Part shown: positions 7,751 through 13,409 of the stretch, in pieces
Layout: every line of letters starts with the position of its first letter
How positions within the stretch are numbered: the first letter of the stretch is position 1
Virus record (IMG/VR): IMGVR_UViG_3300025890_000088
Location: 1 to 30,082 of that record
Length of the DNA stretch: 30,082 bases
Reading direction: 5' to 3' (one strand)
Source of the DNA: a virus
The notes under the pieces: generated by a model
Seen by the model: only the letters and a program-made list of their open reading frames with translations
Told to the model about the DNA's origin: nothing
Database searches by the model: none
Program-made: the position numbers and the translations under genes

Positions 7751-7780
7751 GGGGAACCTTCGGGTTCCCCACTTTTTTTG
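7751..7780 (+). terminator. Strong intrinsic terminator after the 213-aa gene
   Basis: GGGGAACC-TTCG-GGTTCCCC, an 8-bp perfect stem with a stable UUCG tetraloop (7751-7770), followed by ACTTTTTTTG. A second T-run follows at 7784-7791. It isolates the first early gene from the rest. Confidence 0.93.
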
Positions 7781-7844
7781 TGCCTTTTTTTCTGACGACC
7801 TCAGACATGTTTGCATATGGCCTTTGATCGCGCCCGCCCGGGAA

Positions 7845-7869
7845 GCCAGTTATCGTTCTAGCAGTACGC
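7845..7869 (+). repeat. 25-bp direct repeat, copy 1
   Basis: Begins GCCAGTTATCG and ends GCAGTACGC. It is identical base for base to 8016-8040, with unrelated flanks, 171 bases apart. Confidence 0.85.
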
Positions 7870-7939
7870 GAGAAGTAGATCTCCAGTTATTCAGTTATTC
7901 AGAATGTAGGGCCGGTTATAACCAGTTTACTATCTTAGC

Positions 7940-7951
7940 CAGACATGTCTG
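7940..7951. repeat. CAGACATGTCTG palindrome, copy 2
   Basis: A perfect 12-bp palindrome identical to 6970-6981, in the non-coding block between the first terminator and the operon promoter. Confidence 0.6.
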
Positions 7952-7987
7952 TGTGTAGTGTTGTAAAGGCCCAGCTCTTCAGGCCCG

Positions 7988-8007
7988 TGTTATTATTGAT
8001 AATAACA
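7988..8007. promoter_or_regulatory. Dispersed palindrome, site 2 (putative operator)
   Basis: Core GTTATTATTGATAATAAC (7989-8006), with a flanking T/A pair that extends it to 20 bp. It lies between the two copies of the 25-bp direct repeat. Confidence 0.72.
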
Positions 8008-8015
8008 TGTATGAG

Positions 8016-8040
8016 GCCAGTTATCGTTCTAGCAGTACGC
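8016..8040 (+). repeat. 25-bp direct repeat, copy 2
   Basis: Identical to 7845-7869. It ends immediately before the GTAACC cluster. Confidence 0.85.
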
Positions 8041-8041
8041 A

Positions 8042-8320
8042 TAATGTAACCGCTAATGTAACCAAAAACCCCCCTAATGTAACCACCGTGTAACTTGTAA
8101 GTGTATGTTATTATTATATTGTTACTTTGTTACCTATTTTAAATATATAGAGTACCATGAAGCCTCTTTCGTCCGTGATCAGGCGATTACGCCTCAATTT
8201 AGATCTCTGAAATTACCCCCCACCTATCCCCTAAAAAACGGTTACAAAGTAACATTGTAATCTTATCAATGACTTATGCCAACCTCAGTGGTTACAATAC
8301 AGGTTACATGGTTACAATAC
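8042..8320. repeat. GTAACC/GGTTAC iteron cluster (candidate origin)
   Basis: Three TAATGTAACC direct repeats (8042, 8054, 8075) are followed by GTAACT (8090), GTTACT (8121), GTTACC (8129), GGTTACAAAGTAAC (8240-8253), and then GGTTACAATAC, GGTTACATG, GGTTACAATAC (8290, 8302, 8310). The left copies read GTAACC and the right copies read its complement GGTTAC, around an AT-rich core. This layout is common at initiator-bound replication origins. No experimental basis; it could also bind a regulator. Confidence 0.55.
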
Positions 8321-8373
8321 ACATTTCGGCGTATAGACGTACATTGATTGACCAGAACACGTTTGTACATCAT

Positions 8374-8402
8374 TTGACATTTAGGATGTTATATGCTATA
8401 TT
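8374..8402 (+). promoter_or_regulatory. Main early-operon promoter
   Basis: TTGACA (8374-8379), a 17-base spacer and TATATT (8397-8402): a near-consensus sigma70 promoter. The expected start near 8409 gives a ~37-base leader before the zinc-ribbon gene. It is the strongest promoter seen in the window. Confidence 0.85.
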
Positions 8403-8445
8403 CTTCATCTAACTAGAAATCAGACAAAACAAAAGGAACAAACAA

Positions 8446-8643
8446 ATGAAGAAAGCAATTTGCATTGATTGCGGCGCACACTATGACGTACGCAGACATC
8501 TCTTAGGCTATCCTATATGCAAGCCATGTGGTGAAGACGCCGCACGTCAAGTCGTCCACTGTGTCGTACCATTACATAAAGGTAACTACACTGTGATATC
8601 TCGCAAGTCTGACTTGCTACACCTCAACCAAAAATGTCGATAG
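8446..8643 (+). CDS. Small zinc-ribbon phage protein, 65 aa
   Basis: Two CxxC knuckles, C6-x2-C9 and C25-x2-C28, form a zinc ribbon, followed by 'RQVVHCVVPLHKGNYTVISRKSDLLHLNQK'. I recall short proteins of this exact style ('KAICIDCG...GYPICKPCGE') in many aquatic phages; none has a proven function. AAGGAA lies 9 bases before the ATG. It is the first gene behind the strong early promoter, so it is made early and in quantity. A role in binding nucleic acid or a host protein is a guess based on the ribbon. Confidence 0.88.
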   Translation: MKKAICIDCGAHYDVRRHLLGYPICKPCGEDAARQVVHCVVPLHKGNYTVISRKSDLLHLNQKCR

Positions 8644-8660
8644 TTATTATCGATAATAAC
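8643..8660. promoter_or_regulatory. Dispersed palindrome, site 3 (putative operator)
   Basis: GTTATTATCGATAATAAC, a perfect 18-bp palindrome. Its first base is the last base of the zinc-ribbon stop codon. Confidence 0.75.
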
Positions 8661-8673
8661 AGGGAACAAACCA

Positions 8674-8736
8674 ATGGAAAAAACCACAGCTAAGATCCTT
8701 GTGATCAGACGCCATCGTAGGAGGATATATCTATGA
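8674..8736 (+). CDS. Possible 20-aa basic leader peptide
   Basis: An ATG preceded by AGGGAACAAACCA opens a 20-codon frame ending with a basic stretch 'IRRHRRRIYL'. Its stop TGA overlaps the next gene's ATG (ATGA), which would couple translation. The AGGAGG of the next gene lies inside it. It could be a real microprotein or only the leader of the next gene. Confidence 0.35.
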   Translation: MEKTTAKILVIRRHRRRIYL

Positions 8737-8960
8737 GACCTATGGACTACAAAAAAATGAAGAAGTCGTTGAAGCGGCTGACCCAGTTTACCACCATGTG
8801 GTATGGTCATCGTTGCGACCATGATAGTTACGATCCAGATAGTTCAATACGCAAAGACGTAAAAGACGCTGAAATCTGTGTTGTGTGTGAAGCATGGGCG
8901 GTTATCGATGACATCAGACGAAGCATCGAAAGTGCAGGGGAGGATGGATACCTACAATGA
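8733..8960 (+). CDS. Small Cys/His-containing early protein, 75 aa
   Basis: Unrecognised. The basic helical N-terminus ('YKKMKKSLKRL') leads to 'GHRCDHDSYDPDSS' and then 'AEICVVCEAWAVIDDIRRSIES'. C28, H30, C49 and C52 could bind one zinc ion. A very good AGGAGG (8719-8724) stands 8 bases before the ATG. It overlaps the next gene by 4 bases (ATGA). No further function can be read. Confidence 0.75.
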   Translation: MRPMDYKKMKKSLKRLTQFTTMWYGHRCDHDSYDPDSSIRKDVKDAEICVVCEAWAVIDDIRRSIESAGEDGYLQ

Positions 8961-9139
8961 CTGACGAAGAAGTAATACGAGAGTTTATGCGTGAGATCAC
9001 GCTCGAACTTCCTAACAGGGAGCAACCTGTGCCTGATGTTATTACTGATAATAACTGGAGGCATATCGCTGATGTGATTAGCTTGGAGGCTGACCGCATC
9101 TTTCTAAACAACTACCAAGGTGAAGGAGAGCAATCATGA
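8957..9139 (+). CDS. Small acidic early protein, 60 aa
   Basis: A short, acidic, mostly helical protein of unknown function, coupled by ATGA overlap to the genes on both sides. Residues 'VITDNN' in the middle are encoded by one of the dispersed 18-bp palindromes, so part of the protein sequence may be set by the DNA site. Confidence 0.7.
   Translation: MTDEEVIREFMREITLELPNREQPVPDVITDNNWRHIADVISLEADRIFLNNYQGEGEQS
9038..9055. promoter_or_regulatory. Dispersed palindrome, site 4 (inside a gene)
   Basis: GTTATTACTGATAATAAC: 7-bp perfect arms around CTGA. It lies inside the 60-aa gene in the phase GTT ATT ACT GAT AAT AAC. Confidence 0.68.
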
Positions 9140-10071
9140 ATATGGTAGATACAAACTTGTCTGGGATTAATGTAGATGACTACCAATCCCTCGCAACATC
9201 AACATGTGTAGTAGAGTTGAATATCAGTCAACCACCGATCACGCGAGAGGACAGAGAAGCTACGCAGAAAATTGCAGAACTTTTCAAGCTTACTTTGCAT
9301 GACGTTAGCGGTAGGCCAATCAAGCCAGCGGCTGTACACAAGAACCTTTACGAAGGTTGGGAAGAGTACAAGAAGTTAAAAAGCTTCATTGGCTTTGTGA
9401 GACGTGAGCATGAAAGACTGACAGTTACTTGGTCTGACAGTGGATTACGTATCGTACCGACACTAGGTTATCTAGACTACATTGAAACCATGACAGGTTA
9501 TCAGGATCAGATGAACGATATCCTTGATAATGATCTTAAACAGACATATCCAGATGCAATGCGAGAAATGGAGCGTATCTTCGCTGACATGCACGACCCC
9601 TCTCTGTATTACGACTGGGATACGTTTCGGTCTAAGTATCGCTTCAGTCTCAAAACATGGGGTACACCTGACCCTGCGGATATACGTTGCGATCTACCTA
9701 AACAGGCTCTTGAGCAAATGAAGTCTGACATGCACAGCGCGGTACAAGAAAACGCGTTGAAGAGTAACAGCGATATGTGGAAACGTACGCACAAATGTTT
9801 GGAGCGTGTATCTAGAGCATTGGGCTACAAGGAGGACGGTAAGCTACAGACGTTCAAGGACACACTTGTTCCTGCGGCTCAAGAACTGGTAACACAGCTA
9901 CGCACGTTGAACATCACCAATGATGCCAAGATGGTCAATGCCGCAAACAAATTGGAACATATCTTCAAAGATAAAACCAATGAAGGGTTACGCGCAGAAG
10001 GTTACGAGCGTGACGAAACTAAAAGCGTGGTCGATGATGTCCTCGCTTCAATCCCCAACCTCGACATATAG
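9136..10071 (+). CDS. Protein of unknown function preceding the MoxR ATPase, 311 aa
   Basis: No catalytic motif is recognised. The protein is largely helical and charged, with no signal or membrane segment. It starts at an ATGA overlap with the previous gene and has GAAGGAGAG upstream. Its position, directly before a MoxR-type ATPase and a VWA metallopeptidase, matches phage cassettes where a third protein of similar size (often annotated DUF3150) precedes the pair. That family assignment is from gene order and memory only. If correct, it could be the substrate, adaptor or regulator of the ATPase-VWA machine. Confidence 0.82.
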   Translation: MNMVDTNLSGINVDDYQSLATSTCVVELNISQPPITREDREATQKIAELFKLTLHDVSGRPIKPAAVHKNLYEGWEEYKKLKSFIGFVRREHERLTVTWSDSGLRIVPTLGYLDYIETMTGYQDQMNDILDNDLKQTYPDAMREMERIFADMHDPSLYYDWDTFRSKYRFSLKTWGTPDPADIRCDLPKQALEQMKSDMHSAVQENALKSNSDMWKRTHKCLERVSRALGYKEDGKLQTFKDTLVPAAQELVTQLRTLNITNDAKMVNAANKLEHIFKDKTNEGLRAEGYERDETKSVVDDVLASIPNLDI

Positions 10072-10076
10072 TCGGG

Positions 10077-10094
10077 GTTATTATCAATAATAAC
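10077..10094. promoter_or_regulatory. Dispersed palindrome, site 5 (putative operator)
   Basis: GTTATTATCAATAATAAC, 5 bases after the stop of the 311-aa gene and about 28 bases before the MoxR ATPase start. The centre is slightly asymmetric; the 7-bp arms are perfect. Confidence 0.72.
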
Positions 10095-10122
10095 AAACCA
10101 TAAAACATAGGAGAACCATCTA

Positions 10123-11247
10123 ATGGTAAACTTTAATAACACTGCATCATACATGTATGCACAAGATCTCGACAACTGCGTTAACTCTATATCGTTGTTG
10201 GGTAACAAACTAACCTTCATCCTTGAGGGTGACATTGGCAACGGCAAATCAGCCACACTCAAAACGCTCGGGGAGAAACACCAGAAGCATCGTACATTCT
10301 ATTGCGATGCCACTACCAAAGACGTGGGCGATCTCATGCTACCGAAGTTCGTGGAGTTGGATAGGGATGGTCAGTTTGTTCGGTTCGTTGCGAACGAAGA
10401 ACTTGGCTTACACATTGACGGTCCAGTGATCATCATGGTCGATGAGTTTGGCAAGGCAAACAAGTCTGTGCAGAACGCATTACTTTGTCTGATGTACGAG
10501 CGCAAGATGGGTGGTTATGAATTACATCCAGAGAGTATCGTGTACGGTACAACTAACCTCGGAGCAGAAGGCGTTGGTGATCTACTACCACCTCATGCAC
10601 GGAACCGTTTCTGTATTATTACCGTCAAGAAGTGGGAGAACATACAGTGGATGGAGTGGGCTATCAATAATGACATTGATCCACAGATCATTTTGTTTGC
10701 GAAGGAACACCCCGAACTCTTTCACTCGTTCACTGATTACGAGAACCCTGATGACAATGAGTACATCTATCATCCGAAGGTACAAAGACGGGCGTTTGTC
10801 ACACCACGATCACTTGAGAACGCGTCTCACATTCTGAAGGTACGTGATCAACTCGGGCCTGACGTTACGGTAGCGAACTTGATCGGTTGTATTGGCGAAC
10901 GTGCGGCTACGGACTTGAAGGCTCAGTTCTCTCTATCGGATCAACTTGTCTCGTTGGATGAGATCAAGGACAATCCAAAGACTGCCAAAGTTCCTACCAG
11001 TGCGGCCGCTGTATGTTTGTTGATGTATCGTACTCTATCGAACATTGATCGTTCATGGATGGATGCGTGGATGGACTACATGGATCGCCTACCTGCCGAA
11101 GCGCATGGTATGTTCGTTAATGGTGTGTACGCAGACAAGTTTGACAAGAAGCGTCAACAGGCGGTGGTCACGAACAAGAAGTTCACTGACTTCACAATGG
11201 CAAACAACTATCTACGCGCAACTGATAAGAAATCGGCAGGTGTGTAA
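10123..11247 (+). CDS. MoxR/CbbQ-type AAA+ ATPase, 374 aa
   Basis: AAA+ enzymes of this type work with VWA-domain partners to remodel or mature other proteins. Visible: Walker A GDIGNGKS at 36-43, Walker B 'VIIMVDEFGKA' with D107-E108, sensor-1 'YGTTNLG' (N145) and an arginine-finger stretch 'HARNRF' (160-163). The C-terminal third is the helical lid plus an extension. AGGAG lies about 9 bases before the ATG. The downstream partner is the HExxH/VWA gene at 11508, with two microgenes between. Its stop overlaps the 28-aa gene start (TAATG). The pair is well known in bacteria and phages; the target in phage infection is not. Confidence 0.92.
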   Translation: MVNFNNTASYMYAQDLDNCVNSISLLGNKLTFILEGDIGNGKSATLKTLGEKHQKHRTFYCDATTKDVGDLMLPKFVELDRDGQFVRFVANEELGLHIDGPVIIMVDEFGKANKSVQNALLCLMYERKMGGYELHPESIVYGTTNLGAEGVGDLLPPHARNRFCIITVKKWENIQWMEWAINNDIDPQIILFAKEHPELFHSFTDYENPDDNEYIYHPKVQRRAFVTPRSLENASHILKVRDQLGPDVTVANLIGCIGERAATDLKAQFSLSDQLVSLDEIKDNPKTAKVPTSAAAVCLLMYRTLSNIDRSWMDAWMDYMDRLPAEAHGMFVNGVYADKFDKKRQQAVVTNKKFTDFTMANNYLRATDKKSAGV

Positions 11248-11333
11248 TGACACGTGAAGATCTATTAATCGGACTGCTTGCAGTCTTAATGGTGATGGGG
11301 TGGATACTCGGTGTCCACTTCCAAATATTCTAG
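11247..11333 (+). CDS. 28-aa single-span membrane microprotein
   Basis: Starts at a TAATG overlap with the ATPase stop and reads MTREDLLIGLLAVLMVMGWI then LGVHFQIF. Residues 6-24 form one uninterrupted hydrophobic helix with a charged N-terminus, so an inner-membrane peptide is likely. No separate ribosome site is seen; expression would depend on coupling. A small inverted repeat CGGAT/ATCCG (11334-11347) follows. The length makes this tentative, but the overlap and the clean hydrophobic helix favour a real gene. Confidence 0.55.
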   Translation: MTREDLLIGLLAVLMVMGWILGVHFQIF

Positions 11334-11369
11334 CGGATTAAAATCCGTATTTAAATCCAAGGAGGTACT

Positions 11370-11495
11370 ATGAGACAGAAGTTTGAAGAGGCTTTCGAAG
11401 TTATGAAAGACCTATACATGTTCATGCACGAAGACAAAGAAGCTTTGTATTTTAAACACACAATAACTCGTGAATATATACGAGTACAAAAGTAA
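11370..11495 (+). CDS. 41-aa helical microprotein
   Basis: Preceded by a perfect AAGGAGG 4-5 bases before the ATG, the best ribosome site in this stretch. The peptide (MRQKFEEAFEVMKDLYMFMH, then EDKEALYFKHTITREYIRVQK) is an amphipathic, charged helix with no known motif. It fills the gap between the ATPase and its VWA partner and may belong to that cassette. Confidence 0.65.
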   Translation: MRQKFEEAFEVMKDLYMFMHEDKEALYFKHTITREYIRVQK

Positions 11496-11507
11496 GGAGA
11501 ATAATCT

Positions 11508-12782
11508 ATGTTTGTATTAGAAAGTACTAATCTTACGCTAGAGCAACGTCTAGCTAAGAACACAATGCGTCTGATGAAGGACGCGGCTATACTAGCAGGT
11601 ATACTTATTATCGGTGATCGTAAGATTGATGACGCTGATCCTATGATGACCGCTTGCACTGATGGTCGTAACGAATGGTATGGTCGTGGCTACTGTGATC
11701 CATTGGGCGATGCACAACTACGCTTTGTCCTCATACATGAGAACTATCACAAGATGATGAAGCACCTTATTACGTGGGCGCACCTCTGGAAGATAGACCC
11801 TGAGTTGGCAAACATGTCTATGGACTACTATATCAACTATCTGATCTGGCATGAGTACAGTGACACGTCTAAGTATGGTGATCTAATCGACTGGATCGAT
11901 GGCGCACTGTATGATCCTAAGTACGATGACACATGGGATACCGCTCGGATATTCTGGGATCTGCATGATGACAAGCAGAAAGGTAAACCGCCACGTACGC
12001 CTACTAATCCTAAGACAGGGCTACCGTCCGATGTTATTAACGGTAATAACAAAGGGGGTGGTGTACCACAAGGGTTCCAAGACAAGCATGACTTTGAGAA
12101 AGCCAAGGACATGTCTGTGGAGGAAGCCAAAGAGAACGCTAAGGAGATTGATGAAGCTATACGTCAGGGCGATATCGTTGCAGGAAAAGCGGGAACTGGT
12201 GGCACAAGACATCTTGAGGAATTGCTCAAGCCACCGATTGACTTCCGTGAGCAGATACGTGAGTTCGTTACGACTTATTGTTCGGGCAAAGACTTCGGTA
12301 CGTACAACAAACCTAATCGTAGGTACTTGCAGTACGATATGATCATGCCCTCTACGGTCAGTGAGACAGTAGAAAGCTTGGTGTGTGCCAACGACATGTC
12401 TGGTTCTATTGGCGCTAACGAACTGAAGGTTGTGGTTGGAGCAACAGCCAAAGCCGCAATGGACGTTACACCGGAGGAACTGCACGTTATCTATTGGGAT
12501 ACAAAGGTGTCTGGACACGAACGCTATGAGAGGGACGAACTGGACAAGGTAGAGGATACTACAAAACCTTGTGGCGGTGGCGGTACTGATGTTCGCTGTG
12601 TGCCACCGTTCCTACGTGAACATCACGTCAATCCTACCGCGTCTATCGTTGTTACCGATGGTGAAATGTGGAATGGGTTCGGTGATTGGGATCATCCAGT
12701 ATTGTGGGTCATCGTGAACAATCCGTCTTGCGTACCGCCCGTAGGCAAACACGTCCATGTAAAGAGTGGAGACTTACGGTGA
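11508..12782 (+). CDS. VWA-domain protein with HExxH metallopeptidase motif, 424 aa
   Basis: Two domains as in DUF2201-type proteins. The N-terminal half has the zinc-peptidase motif HENYH at 77-81 and a later 'NMSMDYYIN' that could give a third ligand (D106). A hydrophilic linker (about 155-235) separates it from a von Willebrand A domain with MIDAS residues D296-x-S-G-S300, 'GGGTDVRC' (T360/D361) and 'VVTDGEMW' (D384). It ends at a GTGA overlap with the next gene. Partner ATPase is at 10123. In known MoxR/VWA pairs the ATPase remodels and the VWA protein holds or presents the target. Within the linker 'VINGNN' is encoded by an 18-bp palindrome. Confidence 0.9.
   Translation: MFVLESTNLTLEQRLAKNTMRLMKDAAILAGILIIGDRKIDDADPMMTACTDGRNEWYGRGYCDPLGDAQLRFVLIHENYHKMMKHLITWAHLWKIDPELANMSMDYYINYLIWHEYSDTSKYGDLIDWIDGALYDPKYDDTWDTARIFWDLHDDKQKGKPPRTPTNPKTGLPSDVINGNNKGGGVPQGFQDKHDFEKAKDMSVEEAKENAKEIDEAIRQGDIVAGKAGTGGTRHLEELLKPPIDFREQIREFVTTYCSGKDFGTYNKPNRRYLQYDMIMPSTVSETVESLVCANDMSGSIGANELKVVVGATAKAAMDVTPEELHVIYWDTKVSGHERYERDELDKVEDTTKPCGGGGTDVRCVPPFLREHHVNPTASIVVTDGEMWNGFGDWDHPVLWVIVNNPSCVPPVGKHVHVKSGDLR
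12033..12050. promoter_or_regulatory. Dispersed palindrome, site 6 (inside a gene)
   Basis: GTTATTAACGGTAATAAC: 7-bp perfect arms around ACGG, inside the VWA gene linker in the phase GTT ATT AAC GGT AAT AAC. Confidence 0.65.
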
Positions 12783-12934
12783 CTGCTCCTGCACCCATAC
12801 CAATCACACTGGAACACGTCTTGTCACAGATAGGTGTGGTGAAAAAGCAGAAAGATGTGTTGATGAAAGAACCAGAGGCAGAGCAATCTGCCTCTATAGC
12901 GAAGATAGATGAGAATGGAGAACCAAACTTCTGA
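12779..12934 (+). CDS. Small early protein, 51 aa
   Basis: Starts with GTG overlapping the VWA stop (GTGA), with GGAG about 10 bases upstream. It begins 'TAPAPIPITLEHVLSQIGVVKKQKDVL' and ends in a polar tail. The 'ITLEHVLSQIG' segment is a likely helix; nothing else is recognised. Its stop overlaps the following ATG (TGATGG context). The frame continues open upstream, but the overlap and ribosome site favour the GTG. Confidence 0.6.
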   Translation: MTAPAPIPITLEHVLSQIGVVKKQKDVLMKEPEAEQSASIAKIDENGEPNF

Positions 12935-13140
12935 TGGAATACTTTACTCTATTAACGATTGGCTACTCAGTGATGGAACACCAAATGCAGTTCAGTGTTT
13001 GGTTTCCAACTGAGGACGCCTGTTGGAGCGTACTACTAGATAGCGGTGCGCTCTACGATCAAATTAATGCAACTGAAGGTCATTGTGATGTAAGCGAGGT
13101 CGCATCACATATCGTACGGCCTAAACTTAGACCTTGGTAA
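12934..13140 (+). CDS. Small conserved-looking phage protein, 68 aa
   Basis: The start overlaps the previous stop by one base and follows GGAG. Hydrophobic N-terminus ('YFTLLTIGYSVM'), then 'FSVWFPTEDACWSVL' and an ending 'VRPKLRPW' that I recall from short phage proteins with a similar Cys-containing middle and 'RPK.RPW' end. C29 and C50 could form a pair. The N-terminal stretch is too short and polar for a confident signal peptide. Function unknown. Confidence 0.68.
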   Translation: MEYFTLLTIGYSVMEHQMQFSVWFPTEDACWSVLLDSGALYDQINATEGHCDVSEVASHIVRPKLRPW

Positions 13141-13151
13141 GGAATGAACAA

Positions 13152-13406
13152 ATGCCAAGATATGTAGTAACAGCCACTATGGACGTGGGTTACCTAGCTG
13201 TTATCGAAGCCGATAACGAAGAGGAAGCCTACAAGATTGCTGATAAACCAACCAAAGAACAGGCAGAGACGTTTCACTGGATGCAAACAGATAATGGTCA
13301 CGACTGGACTTTGGAAAGTACTTGGGAAGTATGTGACGTATACCACAACAGCTTGCTAAAGAAATATCACTACGCACCTGATGCATTAAGACTTGTAAAG
13401 GAATGA
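13152..13406 (+). CDS. Small early protein with DpnD/PcfM-like pattern, 84 aa
   Basis: An ATG with AAGGAATGAACAA directly before it is preferred to the TTG 18 bases upstream. The opening 'YVVTATMDVGYLAVIEADNEEEAYKIADK' has the strand-strand-helix pattern of small DpnD/PcfM-like and similar phage domains ('...VEADSEEEA...'). The second half has several Trp and His residues. 'VIEADN' is encoded by a dispersed palindrome whose arms differ from the others in a matched way. Function unknown. Confidence 0.72.
   Translation: MPRYVVTATMDVGYLAVIEADNEEEAYKIADKPTKEQAETFHWMQTDNGHDWTLESTWEVCDVYHNSLLKKYHYAPDALRLVKE
13200..13217. promoter_or_regulatory. Dispersed palindrome, site 7 (arms changed in concert)
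   Basis: GTTATCGAAGCCGATAAC: perfect 7-bp arms GTTATCG/CGATAAC around AAGC. Relative to the consensus, TA became CG at the inner ends of both arms, preserving symmetry. It lies inside the 84-aa gene. Confidence 0.6.
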
Positions 13407-13409
13407 ACA

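Larger units (their letters stand above)
7781..8373. other. Non-coding, repeat-rich block (possible replication origin)
   Basis: Nearly 600 bases without a supported gene. In order: a near CAGACATGTCTG copy (7802), a 25-bp direct repeat (7845 and 8016), a CAGTTATT doublet (7884-7899), GGTTATAACC (7914-7923), CAGACATGTCTG (7940), an 18-bp palindrome (7989), a run of GTAAC/GTTAC motifs (8046-8315) around an AT-rich stretch (8101-8152), a small hairpin AGGCG/CGCCT (8181-8194), a C-rich run (8215-8230), then a consensus promoter. This density of repeats resembles an origin or a regulatory hub. No tRNA fold was seen. Confidence 0.6.

Noticed and set aside
7845-8040. Short repeats as a CRISPR array
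   Set aside because: Only two copies of the 25-bp repeat, 171 bases apart, with no regular spacers and no cas genes.
8101-8160. AT-rich GTTATTATTATATTGTTAC as a palindrome family member
   Set aside because: The right arm does not match ATAAC; better explained as part of the GTTAC cluster and AT-rich core.
12021-12518. Minus-strand open frame of 165 codons
   Set aside because: It lies fully inside the VWA gene on the other strand; the VWA protein has clear motifs, this frame has none.
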